64,000 nucleotides of DNA, taken from NCBI RefSeq assembly GCF_026914265.1, contig NC_069123.1:55873411-55937410 (forward strand). The letters run 5' to 3'. The notes under the pieces were generated by a model. The model was given only the letters and a program-made list of their open reading frames with translations. It made no database searches and had not been told where the DNA came from. The first letter of the stretch is position 1; every line of letters starts with the position of its first letter. The position numbers were made by a program, and so were the translations under genes. This document shows positions 37,050-49,800 of this stretch, one piece after another. The stretch comes from Mya arenaria (lineage: Eukaryota > Mollusca > Bivalvia > Myida > Myidae).

Positions 37050-37610
37050 TCTAGTATGGATGCAGGTCTACGTTTATGACATTATCGCACTGTTGGAACT
37101 ATGTACACACAGGAGGGTGGGTTAAAAGCCGGTTACAACAACTTTAATAACTGGTTAAATCAGTGCAGTTGTACTACAAGCCTTGAAGGCATCCAAGGTA
37201 TGGGCTGTAACAAGGTTATGAGGGAGGCGGTTCCATACTTGAAAAATCGTTGAAGAGAGAAACAACTCCTTCAGTACAGATATCTTGCAGTAGAGGATCA
37301 TATACGCACCTCATCGAGGGACCTGTAGTTGATAGGTGGATAGGTACATCGATTAGGTTGTTTACTATCTTGGAGAGCATGGCCGCTTTAGCTTCTTTCC
37401 TCCTCTGCTGTAGGCTGTCCCATCAATATGTCGAGCATTGCGGTGACACTGCTTTTACGTGAATAATTTCCAGAGACGAATCTGTCAGCTCTGCGTTGCA
37501 ACGCTTTAAATTTGTTGATCTTGGCCTGTGTTAAGTAGGGTTCGTAGATATTGGCAGTATATTCAACTGTCTTGGTGCCTGATGAAGGTCTTGTAACAGG
37601 CATAACACGT
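37050..37610 (-). mobile_element. decayed LINE, C-terminal ORF2 remnant
   Basis: Minus-strand frames read KFKALQRRADRFVSGNYSRK, SSVTAMLDIL, then after a frameshift MLSKIVNNLIDVPIH, and later VWNRLP and LVTAHTLDAFKA. This is the usual C-terminal region of non-LTR reverse-transcriptase ORFs (QRRAARFV, YKIVNxLVDIP, WNxLP motifs). Frameshifts and stops show it is dead. Only the last roughly 150 codons are present. Confidence 0.7.
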
Positions 37611-38356
37611 TACAATAAAATAAAGTTAAACATTAATTAAATGATTCGGGTAGAAAATAATTGAGACGTTGAAATAATATTTTCCTTAATAACATCAGAA
37701 AATTGTAACATTAAAAAAGTAGTCTCTATTTTAAAACTCAAATTTAAGGAAACAAATGTTGTATATTTGCCTTTGGAAATTCAACAATTTAAACAACATT
37801 TTTTCAATCAATGAATGTCAATATTCAATAGGTTCCGCTTTTTTCTATTCTCAATTAGAAATTAATTATTTTAAATACACTTATACACTTTTAATAAGTT
37901 TCTTTCAATGTATTAATATCCATATCAAATGAAATTAAAAACTGTCCTAACAATTAAGATATTAATGACAAATGATCATAATCATAATTACTAGAAGTTT
38001 AAATCTTTGATTTGCATCATTCACAACTATTTTTTATTTTATTAGACGTATATACTTAGTGTGACATTAAAGGGACACGCTCTTGTTTTAGCAACACAAA
38101 TATATTTTCAGGTAATGAATCTGAAAACATGTATATTATAAGTATTTACTGTTTAATACCGAATTCGCAGAAAAAACTATTAAAAAACAACAACAAAAAC
38201 ATGTTGTTGTTGTTGTTTTTGTTTTTTTTTTGGGGGGGGGGGCTTAACCCATGCTGTTACGGTCAAAAATAAAATGAAAACCGATTCTTCAGTATCTTAG
38301 TTTTAACACTCAAGCACTTTTGATTTTCTACACTTTACAAACCATGATCGAGTCCC
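37611..38356. other. intergenic, AT-rich
   Basis: No gene is recognised. At about 38190-38240 an (AAC)n run faces a (GTT)n run, forming a hairpin-prone site followed by poly-T and poly-G. Confidence 0.4.
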
Positions 38357-38361
38357 TTTAA

Positions 38362-38848
38362 CACCGGGGATGAGCAAAAAAAGTCACATGACCACAATTG
38401 CAAACGCCAGTAGTATTTTGGCTCGATTGATCGTCAATCAATGTAAGTTTCTTATCGATATTTTTGTTATATGCGAGAGTTCGTTCAAATGACATAGCGC
38501 AAAAATGAATGCATTGTTTTGTCTTTCGATCGGTGTATTGGTCACCATTCATGTCTGCATAGTTTTCGAGAACACTTCGATACAAATTGTGTCCATGAAT
38601 GCAAACGCACGTAGGTAGTGTTAAAATGTCAAATATTAAGATAAATTGCCACATTTTTTCAATTGTTTTGACTTTCAGTTGTTCAATAATGGTTTTTATT
38701 TGTTTTATGAATATTCTGTGCGATGCAATTTGCACAAACAAATGCATTTTCTGAAGAATTTAAATTTGGCAAACGCACGTTGGCATTTTCATAAGGCAAA
38801 CGCACGTAGTCTACCAAAAAAGACAAACGCACGTAGGCATCTTATAAT
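38362..38848 (+). repeat. left long terminal inverted repeat
   Basis: The outer end is CACCGGGGATGAGCAAAAAA. The inner end has three close copies of (G)(A/G)CAAACGCACGT(A/T)G at about 38768-38835, with another at 38608. It pairs with 41171-41630 with substitutions and short indels. Confidence 0.85.
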
Positions 38849-39193
38849 TATAATAATAAAAATGAGTTATCGTATATGTCGAAAGCTTTTAAATTTTTTA
38901 TTCTTTTTATATCCATAACTATTGCTGTAAGATTTTTGAATTTATATTTAATTATTATTATGATCATAATGCTTACGGTCATATGCATAAGGGAAAGTGA
39001 AACGCTTTATGTCGTTTTACTTAGCTAGATAAGCCATCTTTTAAAATTTTAATAAGCGTTTGTTTGCGCGAGACGTATTTTTATGAAAATGCTTTTACAG
39101 ATGATATTCTTTTAACAAACTACAATTTGTGTAATATATTTTGCGAAGTAAATCAAGTGGCGCTTAATTAATGAATGACAGTGTCTGTTTCAG

Positions 39194-39812
39194 TGATGTC
39201 ATTTGTTTGCCACGTTTGTAGGAATGCGTTGAAAACGACATGGGGGATGAAATTGCATGAGCGCCGCAATGACGATGTAAAAGCATTTACACGCTGTTAG
39301 AAACAGTTATACACAACGGAGAGCTTGACGCGCCATATGTAAGTGTATTCTAGTATTAAAAAATGCTTATATTATTCTTGTTTTATTCTTTATTATTCTA
39401 TAATTAAGCAATTATCTACCAGTCACAAGCTCAGGCGTTTTTATTAAAGGTTACCAAAATATTGCAATTAAAGTATTTTAATTGCATACCTTTAAAGGCA
39501 TACATGTATTTATACAGGTGCACCACACATGGATCCAATAAGCAGTTTCTGTGCCCGAAATGCATGCAGGAGGTCACCACACATACGTACCTGAACAGGC
39601 ATTGGCGAGGAGAAGATGGCACGACATGTTATACGTGCGACATGTGTGGGATTTCAATGGAGGAGAAATAGACCTGAAGGCTCATATGGACGGCCATACT
39701 GGCGAGAAATCATACCAGTGCGCTGAATGTGGGAAATGTTATCGGCATAGAAGTAGATTGTGCAAGCAAAAGTTATTAAACACACCAAATAAAACATCAA
39801 ATTTTAGATAAT
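39194..39812 (+). pseudogene. two-exon C2H2 zinc-finger gene remnant inside the inverted-repeat element
   Basis: Exon 39194-39338 (acceptor TCTGTTTCAG, donor AT|GTAAGT) reads CHVCRNALKTTWGMKLHERR and later ESLTRH. A second exon from 39518 (acceptor TTTATACAG) continues in matching phase: MCTTHGSNKQFLCPKCMQEV, TCDMCGISMEEK, then after a one-base slip DLKAHMDGHTGEKSYQCAEC and GKCYRHRSRL. The HTGEK linker and CxxC pairs identify C2H2 fingers. An in-frame TAG in the first exon (39297-39299) and the frameshift near 39668 make it a pseudogene. Surviving splice sites show it was copied as DNA, not from mRNA. Confidence 0.65.
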
Positions 39813-39839
39813 AAGTATCTTTCATGGCCGAGAGTGCAA

Positions 39840-39935
39840 GGTTCATCCCAACCCGAACATAGAGTGTATTGCGGAAGCGGGGTTTACCGTGTTTCCGCAA
39901 AACACCCTGCGAGAGGGGTGGGATGAACCTATCTT
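39840..39935. repeat. short foldback
   Basis: AGGTTCATCCCA at the left and TGGGATGAACCT at the right enclose a smaller GCGGAA...TTCCGC pair. It could be a small MITE or a stem-loop. It lies inside the inverted-repeat element. Confidence 0.5.
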
Positions 39936-41170
39936 ACACGAGCGGCGATGATCCTGGAAAAACCTGGAAATCTTTTGTGCGTAGAGAATATAATGCGCGT
40001 ATAGATTTGTAATAATTCGTGGTTGTTATGGATATGCGTGCAGTGATTCGGATTATGTTTATGTTATGATTAAATATTTATAGTTCTTAAAAGAGGACAG
40101 CGTTATTTCTTGAATGGAGCGCGAAATTTTTTCTATTGCTCCATTTGAAGCGAGAAATAATCAATTTTGATTTTTAAAATTGCCACGAGACAATGTTTCC
40201 ATGATGCTACAGACGACAGTCGTCTACAAGGGAGGTAATTGTGTGATGACGATTAAAAAAATAAATTCCATACTGGTACTTGTTTTATCTTGGCCCTTGC
40301 CAAATTTTTAGGTCAACTTATCTGATGTGGAAGAAAGTAGAATCTCAGGCAGATCATAACAAAAGTATTGTTTATTAATTAATCGTTATGTTATTTGATT
40401 ACTTATCTTTGATTTTATCTGATTATCTGTGATCGCTTTTATTGTCAATCAATTTATTCAATGTATAAAACTAATCTAAGATATACAGTTATAGAATAAA
40501 TGAAGAATATTTCCACCATAATGTCTTTATTTCTGTAAAACAGCACTTATACATACAGTTTAAAGAGTATTTTCAGTGTAAACATTTTTCCGGGTAGAGC
40601 ATACATTGTCATTGTATCATCGCAATTCATTTTATGGTTATCATTTTCACAATATCTGTCATTAACAATTATCATGACAGTATTATCATCACAACATGAA
40701 GAATGGTTAAATAAAAGGTTCATTAAAGATGTTTAAATTATGTTCAAATTAAATGTTTATCCCCATGCGATCTGTTACAAGCATCTTAGAATCGTTACGT
40801 CTGGCCCGCTCCCAGCACACACCCTTCTGTAATGCATTTCTGTTTATCAAAACAGTCCCGTACTGTACTGTACTCTGACTCTTTGTATATATTCGTGTGG
40901 TTCCTGAAATGTGACATTACAACAGCTGCTCTAAATGTTCGAAATAAACATTTAACAAGCATTGTTAAGTTAGATAAGTCTGTATACCACCAGTATGGCC
41001 GGATGATAGTTTGTTCGAGAACTCATATTTCCCGCAACACTCCCGCATAATATCGTGTCAATGTTTGTTACGTATCATAAATTTATATAACTTTCATTAT
41101 GATGGATATTTAATATTAAAGCGGATAAATATCTTCAATTAAAGGCTAACGAAATATTCGTTTGCTCCTT

Positions 41171-41630
41171 ATTATAAGATGCCTACGTGCGTTTGCCATT
41201 TTAGGTAGACTACGTACGTTTGCCAAATTTGAAATACTTCAGAAAATGCATTTTTGTACATATTGCATCGCACAAAGTATTCATAAAGCAATTAAAAACA
41301 ATTATTGAACAACAGAAAAACAAACATTTGAATTAAATGTGGCAATTTATCAAAATATGTGACATTTTAACACTACCTACGTGCGTTTGCATTTATGGAC
41401 ACAATTTGTATCGAAGTGTTCTCGGAAACTATGCAGACATGAAAGGTGACCAATACACCGATCGAAAGACAAAACAATGCATTCTTTTTTTGCGCTATGT
41501 CATTTGAACGAACTCTCGCGTATAACAAAAATATCGATAAGAAACTTACCTTGATTGACGATCAATCGAGCCAAAATACTACTGACGTTTGCATTTGTGG
41601 TCACGTGACTTTTTTTGCTCATCCCCGGTG
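41171..41630 (-). repeat. right long terminal inverted repeat
   Basis: Inverted copy of 38362-38848. It ends ...TGCTCATCCCCGGTG, followed by TTTAA. The inner end begins ATTATAAGATGCCTACGTGC and carries the ACGTGCGTTTGC motifs. Confidence 0.85.
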
Positions 41631-41717
41631 TTTAAGTTATTGGACATTGGATGTTTAATTTAAATTTCAATCTGTTATTTTTGGAGGGTTAAAGTATTCT
41701 ACTAAATGTTCACTTAG

Positions 41718-42515
41718 GTAGATAGATAGATAGATTTATTCGTGCATATATGTATGCCATAGTAACAAACCAAATATCTCATAAAGTTATAACACAGACT
41801 GATTAACAAGTATTAGTGATGATATCTATACTAAAGCACAACATCATTAGAATGCTTTGGATACATACGTGCGTTAATAAAGATTTAATTCAATGTGACA
41901 AATATATAACACAGGATAACCCATTAAAGTTATTCAACTTATTTCCAATGGGGTCCTTATGACAAATATAATTATTTGCCAAGATCTCAGTTGTAAGCTG
42001 TTTAAATTAGGTTTTCTTATACAAAATAACATGCATGTACTCTTGACCAGTTAAAAAATGATTAAATATATATTTGTGATCGAGCTTCTGTTACAGTTAT
42101 AATGCAACCGACTGTTAAAACCATATGACACATAAGCATAATATGACAAAATCTTAGAACTGATATGCAAGATTAAATGAATAACAATTAATAAAATAGG
42201 AAATTTTCCATTTCTGCACATTTCATACCAACAATGAGATGTGATTTCACTTCTTTATTAAAAGTATTCTTATTTTTCAATTCTTTTAACTTTATTGGAA
42301 GACTGTTCCAGTCCTGGATTGCTTGATAAAAGAAAGTATTTAATATAAAACTGTCAGCCTGTAGCACTTTGAAATTTCCAGCACTATGTCTACTGTTGTA
42401 AGAATGTGTGGATGAGAATAAAGTAAAATGTTCATGTAAATATGATGGGCATTTGCTATTAAAGATTTTATGTACATGGTTTAGTCGTAGTTGCTTTATC
42501 ATGCTTTTCTTTTTC
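41718..42515 (-). mobile_element. LINE 3' end, minus strand
   Basis: The minus strand encodes KQLRLNHVHKIFNSKCPSYL, HSYNSRHSAG, then QAIQDWNSLPIKLKE and EVKSHLIVGM. This is the standard C-terminus of a non-LTR retrotransposon polyprotein. The 3' side runs to a (TAGA)n tail at 41718-41735. It is 5'-truncated at about the KQLRLNHVHKI codons. Confidence 0.75.
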
Positions 42516-42519
42516 ATTG

Positions 42520-43450
42520 TAGAACCTCGCTTTCAGTGGCAAGTTTTGCTGATCTTGGTTTTTTAAATGTCGAACAAAGACTTAGACAACTTAGGCTAAA
42601 TCATGTACACAAAATATTTTATGACAAGTGTCCAAGTTACATGAAGGATAATTTTGCCAAATGTAATGAAGTTCACTCATATGGCAGTAGATCCAACTTA
42701 AAATTCTATGTCCCACATAATGGTGGTTTTACAGCAGTTTTTTTTATATTTTAATGGTATACGGGATTGGAACATGCTTCCAAATAACATCAAAGACACA
42801 GAATCAAGGTATGTTTTTAAGAAATTAGTCAAAACTCACCTCTTAAATGAGATGGAGAAGTTTGAAAAGTCTGCCTTTTTGTATTCATAATTTGTATGTA
42901 TTAGATAGATATAAGTGCGCTTTCTAAGAATACGCACAGTTTTTATATAGTTGCTTTGGTAATTTTTAAATATTCCTTAACTATTTGTATAATTGTGTGG
43001 TATATTATATAATTATGTGATACTGATAGTAGTTTATTTGTGATGAATGTCATATATTAATTTAATTCATCTGAGTATATGATATAATATTATATAATAC
43101 TGTTCACTAAATCATTAAATGCCAACTTTAATACCTTAGACATGGACCCCGTTGGAAATAAGCTTTTGTACTTGTGCAAATCTTTACGGGTTATCCTGTG
43201 CAATGTCATTTATTATGTTAAACTTTATTTGGTAATAAATTAGATAGCTTTATCATTAACTACAGAAGTAATACTTGTTTTAGTAGATCTAGTATTATGT
43301 ATTTCATGTTAAACATTCTGTGATATAACTTATTAGGACTCTAAATATCATGCAAATACAATATGTGATATATCCTATATTGATGTAAAATGTACTGTTA
43401 TTGACATAATGCACGAATAAAACTACTACTAACTACTACTACTACTACTT
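42520..43450 (+). mobile_element. LINE 3' end, plus strand
   Basis: The plus strand encodes RQLRLNHVHKIFYDKCPSYM, EVHSYGSRSN, then after a frameshift GIRDWNMLPNNIKDTES and VKTHLLNEM. About 550 bases of 3' UTR follow, ending in a (CTA)n tail at about 43423-43449. It is homologous to the minus-strand element beside it but diverged, so it belongs to a different copy or subfamily. Dead and truncated. Confidence 0.75.
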
Positions 43451-43708
43451 ACATGTATCCTATTTTCTATTTTAAGCCATCCAATATCACTGAAAGCTGA
43501 ATCATTTTTAAATATACCATTTAAATTAAATGTAAGAAATCAAATAAAAACCAAAATAAGATATATTATTATGTCGGTATTGCCACATTGAGACGGTCAC
43601 CGAAACAGGGTTAACCACAAAACGATAGTTTCAGGGGCAGTTAACACCGGACTATTATTTAAAAATAAGCATGCAGATTAATATTGATAGCATTTATCCC
43701 AATAGTAA

Positions 43709-43732
43709 AGGGGCGGCAACTCACTTCCGGGG
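43709..43732 (+). promoter_or_regulatory. AP1AR promoter elements (GC box, ETS-type site)
   Basis: GGGGCGG at about 43710 and CACTTCCGG at about 43722 lie roughly 100 bases upstream of the AP1AR start codon, with no TATA box nearby. GC box plus ETS site is the usual arrangement of a broadly expressed gene. Assigned by motif and position only. Confidence 0.45.
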
Positions 43733-43824
43733 TAAACAAGGAAGTCGTCATCTGCTCTAGTATTGTCAAGCACAGAGAAGAAATAATCGTTTTTCGTGTT
43801 GTAATAGAATGTCATCAATTGAAA

Positions 43825-46800
43825 ATGGGAAATTGTCTAAGAAAATGTCTAGGGCTTTATGATAAAAGGTATAAAAACGCCCCAAAATAGTGATAGATAA
43901 TTGAGTGTATGTCCAAAAATAAATCTGATGCATTTTCATGCACATGATATAAACTTCGTTATTTTCACATAAATGTAGTCTGGGTCACGAATACCGTCTT
44001 ATACATGTACACAACATGTTAGATTTGTCCCAGATATACAGATATCGGGATACTTGATAAACAATCGACACATGTACAGTAAATGTTTTAAGATATCTGA
44101 ACATGCTCTTGTTGCACAATGACATAAATAAATATGAGTTTAATAGCAGGCAATTTTCGTAGGAGATAATTTCAAAATTGTCGCCGCAAGGATTCTCTGC
44201 GCAAGGACTGTTTGCTATGATAGTGGACATCTCGAGTCTGCCATTTAAAAAAAAATTGTCACAAGACTCACCATGATGGCCATTTAGGTGAACTACATGC
44301 CGATCATGGCAGTCTTCCAACAGTCAGGGGTTTAAGCCCAAAAGCTGGTACACATTTCCTTCTAGACTTTTTTGTAAAAGACAAGAGTGCCTCAGGATTT
44401 GCTTTGGCACAACTGTTCAAGGGGAGAGGGGAGTGCAGTTTCTGTGGGTCACAGTGAACCAGTCATTCCAACTTAGATAATTCTGTACTTAATGGAATTT
44501 CTAATATAGCGGAATAACAGTTATCAAAACCATGAACAAAATGGCCCAAAAGAGACACATCATCTTATATACAAATCATGCATTTCAGTTATTTATTCTT
44601 TAGCAGTCGGTGTTTCACATGTAAAACATTTATTAATGTTGGTGAAATTGCACCTACTTCAATGTCACACCTAATCAATAGACAAGCATACTTACATTTC
44701 ATAGGATGTGGATTTGTAAAACGCTCTTTAAATATCAATTGATTTCAGACGGGGATTTTTGCAGACAAGATACTCTGTAGAAAAAGATGCATCAGTGGAG
44801 GTATTATTTGTCAATTTTATTTTTACTCTGTTATTACTTTACAAACCCTGAGAAAATGAAATATGAAAGAAAAGTATATCATAACTTTAAGTTTATGTAG
44901 TATTTCACAAGTTTACTGTTTTAGAAATATTAAATACCAAATTAGGTCGAAATGCTTGATGAAGTGAGTTAGATTTTTATTCCATTAGCAAGAACATTAA
45001 TAGGCCAGTAACATGTACAGTCAATGAAATCAGACTTTTGGAAGACCAGGACCTATACTAGTGCTTGCCTCAAAAAACTCAACAAGGCCTGTCAATAAAA
45101 TCTACAGCCTTCTCTTTCTTTTTTTTATCCCATATATTATCACCGGTGCATTTTATCTATTGATCACAAGGATTGATAGCCACCAGTTGAATCATGTCAT
45201 CAATTAGAAAGCAAGATCATCAAGAATTTATGTACTGAAGTTACCTGTAAGATTATGAACAGAGTATGAAGTTTGGTAAAACATATTGTTTTTGCCCAGT
45301 CCATCAGTCCACCAGTCTGTATGTCACACTTTGTTTCCGCTTAATCACTATAGAAGTTCTGAACGCTTGGAGCAATGTAGGTCATACTTGGTATAAAGGT
45401 TGGGCATGACCAGTCAGATGACACCTTTTGATTTTAAGATCAGTGGGTCAAAGATCAATGTCACGGTAACCTTCAAGTAAAGAAACAGTTTCCGCTCTAT
45501 AACTGAGGATCCTTTGGGGCTAGGAATCATACTTGCCGTGGCAGTTGGTCATGACCAGTATATATGAGACCTATTTATATTGAGATCAGTAGATCAAAGG
45601 TTAAGGTCAATAATTTAAGAATGCTTGCCAGCATAAACTTCATAATTGGTACAATTTATGCTAGTTGGTCATGACTAGTGTTGGTAGATAACCCCTATTG
45701 ATTTTGAGATTAGTGAAACAAAATGGTACATGACTTCTTACATCCATCCATCACATTTATTCTTAATATTCATAGGATCACTGATCTAATAAAGATGTTC
45801 ACTATTGAATTCAGTGAATAGTTCAAACTTCAGGATCACTGTTGGTTCGTCTTGACGGTCCAAAAGTACAAAGTTCATGTCCATCATTGCTTATTTCTCA
45901 GCAACAACAACACAATGGGGACATGGGCATTTTCAAAAAAGTGTTGAGTATATACTTGACACATTATTTATACAAATTCTAGTTTATTCATATTTCATAT
46001 TCTTAAGAACAATGATCCTCCTTGCCCTCTTGTAGCCAAGAAGACCATCTACCCCTCCTGCTTGTTGCACAGCAAAATAGTTTCATAATATTTTTTATTT
46101 AATGTCATACCATATCTGACAATTACTGGTACATATTTTCGGAAGCTTCAAAATTGAGAAGTTAATGCAAGTCAGATAGAATCTAAAAGTGGATAGTGAA
46201 TACTGTAAGGCATTTGTTGATTAATTTAATTTATGACAATATTTTGTTTGAAATCCATGTCAAAATTAGCTCACACAACATATATTATTGTATATTCCTG
46301 CACTTTCTGTATTGCAGTTTCAAAACCTGATGGATGAGGTAAGTAATGAAGTTTACTGCTTGTTTCTGTTGTTCAAATCTTTGTAAAACAGTCCTTTTAT
46401 GCATTCAATACATAATGATATGTTTTTTCAAAGAAAATATTAAATGTCTGGTCTTAGTGCAATTTCCAACTTAAGAAATTCTATTAAAAAGTAATGGAAG
46501 GTAATGCAACATTGCTTTGCAGGAGCCGTTTTTATTGGTATTCAATATGTCTTTCATTCAGACACATTCAGACAGTTTATCTTTGTTTTACTCAATTTTG
46601 AAAAAAATAAGTGTGTAAAATCTATGGTGTGTGGCCTTTTTTCTGTTTGATAAAAACTAGTATACCTTTTACCATTGAAAAATGTGGAGAACATTTTTGA
46701 AATGTGTGTCAGGGTTGAAATAGTTGTTTGTGTTCTGGCTTACGCCTCTGCCAATGAGATGGCCGACTGATTCACATTAAATAATTTTACTAGGAAGTAC

Positions 46801-49800
46801 TCTGACAGCCAAAAATGTATTAAGAAGATTGTAACAACCACAAATTTCTGTTAATTCTTTAAATGTGTTTATTTAGTGAGTACTGTGAGTAGATCCTTGG
46901 GTCTACACAGTCTGACTAGTATAGAGGCATACATTATAAGAAATGAATGTCATTGCGTTTTCATAGGTTTGTCATTAGTGGCAATGGCATTGTCATCATG
47001 CGAAAACCATTGTCTTAGCCATAGCTAAAATTGATTTTGATTTTCTCATGAGACTGATAGGACCCATGTTACCTGCAAGTGTTGGTACTTATTTACATCT
47101 CAAGGCACATAACTCTTGCTGCAATTGTTGTGTCACCAATTGATAAACCAGACTCATTTTGGTGTGCTTGTGATGCCTTTGTTTTGTTCATTTGAATGTT
47201 TCCAGTTTAATGTGCTTCACAACTTAGGCTTAGCTACCGGTAACTTTATTAAAATGTGTTGTTATTTCATATAAAAAGAAATTAAGATATTCAAATGATC
47301 CCTCATATATGAATTATATGATTAAAAAATGTGTTTGACAATTTCACATTTCAGGAGGAGGTCCAGGATGAAATGACAAAGTAAGTCACTTGCATTTCTT
47401 CTAAAAGCATTCAGTCAAGTTCCCTCTCTTTTTTTTTTTAAACTTTACATATTCATATTCCGTAGTTGGTCATTAAATTCTTCAACACTGAAAAAATAAA
47501 TGTGCATATAAATAACAATGACTGTGTTCGATACACATTAAAATATGGACCTGGCTGCTTGTGGTGTTTTTAACGAAACCGGGCTTCCGATTTATTAACA
47601 TCTTGATTCTGAGTTTCAGACTGCATACTCAGAAAAGCTTTAATTTTGTTGTAAAAATGCTATTTCGGGAGCAAAGATGATCAATATATAGTGCTTTATA
47701 ATTGTTCCAAATTATCTGTTCTACAATCAGACACACATCTTTGTCATAATAAGTTACATTTTAGTTATTTTGTACATTTAAGGATACAGTTTTCTGGGCA
47801 CTAGTCTCAAACTCTCTCTTAAGATGTTGGTGAATCTGGGCCCTGGGTTTTGGAAACTTTGCAGAAACTTTGCATTATTGATTTTATTCAAGTTATCGTG
47901 TGACTGAAACAGAAATATTACTGTTGACATTTGCATGGTTAGTCTTCGTGAAACCAGTTGATTAAATAAGAATTAAGCTGTCAAGTTAACAGAATTTATG
48001 ATCGTTCCATTTTTATTACTGCTTGACTCATGAAGAGAACGGATGGAACTGAAAATATTGAAACGGTCTTTCACTGTGTCAACTAGCTATAAACTGGTAG
48101 GGTAGTACAAGTAGTTCTAATGTCAGGATGATGATCATGTTGTAGCTGCTTTGGCTTTATAGTTTGTTGATTGTATCCATGTGTGTTGTAGGAATACAAA
48201 ATGTGAAGAAAGAATTGCATAATAAGTAAAACTCACTTTAATAACATTGAATCAAAAATTGAAAATGAAAGGAAACCAAACTCATTTTTCATGGTTTAAT
48301 TTACGAGTGATAGTGATAACTATAGAAGTACTTGATAGTAGAACATCTTAAAAAAATGTGCAAGAATGGCTGTTAATGATTTAATGTGTCTCGTTCATGG
48401 TTTGTAAAATGCACTTTTAATGGATTTTATTAGGAAAAAAAGTACTATATGCTCAAATATTGACTTTGAAGTCAACAATTTGAAATGTGTTTCTAACTTG
48501 ATAAAAAAATGGTTGTAGGGTGATAGGTTGATTGACATTATCATGTGGTGCTACCAATGTTTTCAATAAAGGTTTAAATATCTATTAGCTTAATATGAGT
48601 CCTTGTGGGCGAGTGGATGAAGTGTTTTTCTTTACTTTAAAGGCCAGGGTTATAAAAAAACTTCCACCAGGTTGTTTTTTTATGCTTTAATTGTATTTTT
48701 TCTGCATATTTGGTATTAAAGAGTATAACGATTATATTAAAAGTGTTCCAGATGCATTTCTGGGATTGATTTTTTTTTTAAACTTGAGCCTAGCTGAGTC
48801 CCTTCAAACAGACTGACAGGGACTTTCTTTATATGATGGACTTGGCAAAGGAATCTTAAAAATATATATAGTTTACAAAAGAAACAAGCAAGAAAATATT
48901 AACATTCTGACATCCTTTCTATTAAAATAAAAAAGTTAATGGGGAATAAACACATAAATGGCATTCTTTCACATTACTGTTTTATCCCATAATAGTGACA
49001 CAGTGTATAAGACTTTGTCATAAAGTGAAATGACCTGCATGAGCTTTAGTTTATGTTGGTCAATGTATTTGATTTGGATTACCCACTTTTTATTTAGTAC
49101 TTATATAAATATTTTGGCACTCAACATTTAGAATTAAATGCTTAACCTTAATATTTGTGTGATACCAACCTGCAATTTCAGAATGTCAATGAAAATATAA
49201 GTCAACTCTTCATGTATTTATACTTGAGTATTCATATTTGTGCAATAGAAATAAGCATTCCTATTTTGTCTCAAAATTTTCAGAAAAAAATGCTGTTATT
49301 TCTAATATACTACTGTAACATGCTAAGTGTTCACATGATAGTTTTGATATAAACACTTGTAACAGTCCAAAGCTCTTTAACATGGTTTTGCATTTGATTA
49401 CATATTTTTCAGCCCTGTATATATAATTAGGCCTTTTTCTGACAAAACAAACCTTTCCTGGAATAGTTTAAGCCCGGAATTAGAGTTATTCGGGTTTTCC
49501 CAGCCTAATCCTCCGGTACAAACAAAATTAAACCGTTGTTATATACACACGTTACTTCGGAGACAATAGAGTCATTGGACTGTTACATGAATTTCAATAG
49601 CTGGATATTCACCTTTTATTTGTACCGGCATGGGAAAACCCAGTTAAGTTAATTTCGGGCTATATATATTGACATGATGCCTAGCTACCCTTGGTGTTGT
49701 CAACTTTTCAGCCAATGAAAAAATTGGGAAATCTACATGGTAATGGCTGTAATAGATTCCTTTGTTAAACGAACTAGGTAATTAAAAAAAGCATACATAA

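Larger units (their letters stand above)
38362..41630. mobile_element. 3.27-kb element with inverted repeats of nearly 500 bp
   Basis: The left arm 38362-38848 and right arm 41171-41630 are inverted copies, both starting CACCGGGGATGAGCAAAAAA from the outside. TTTAA flanks each end directly (38357-38361 and 41631-41635), consistent with a 5-base target duplication, or TTAA plus one base. Each arm carries repeated (G)CAAACGCACGTAG motifs, several near its inner end. The 2.3-kb interior has no recognised transposase but holds a spliced, broken C2H2 zinc-finger gene and a foldback near 39850-39930. A non-autonomous DNA transposon that captured a host gene is the simplest reading. Confidence 0.75.

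Noticed and set aside
49471..49661. TA target duplication for the 191-bp foldback
   Set aside because: Bases beside the two ends do not match cleanly, so no transposon superfamily could be proposed.
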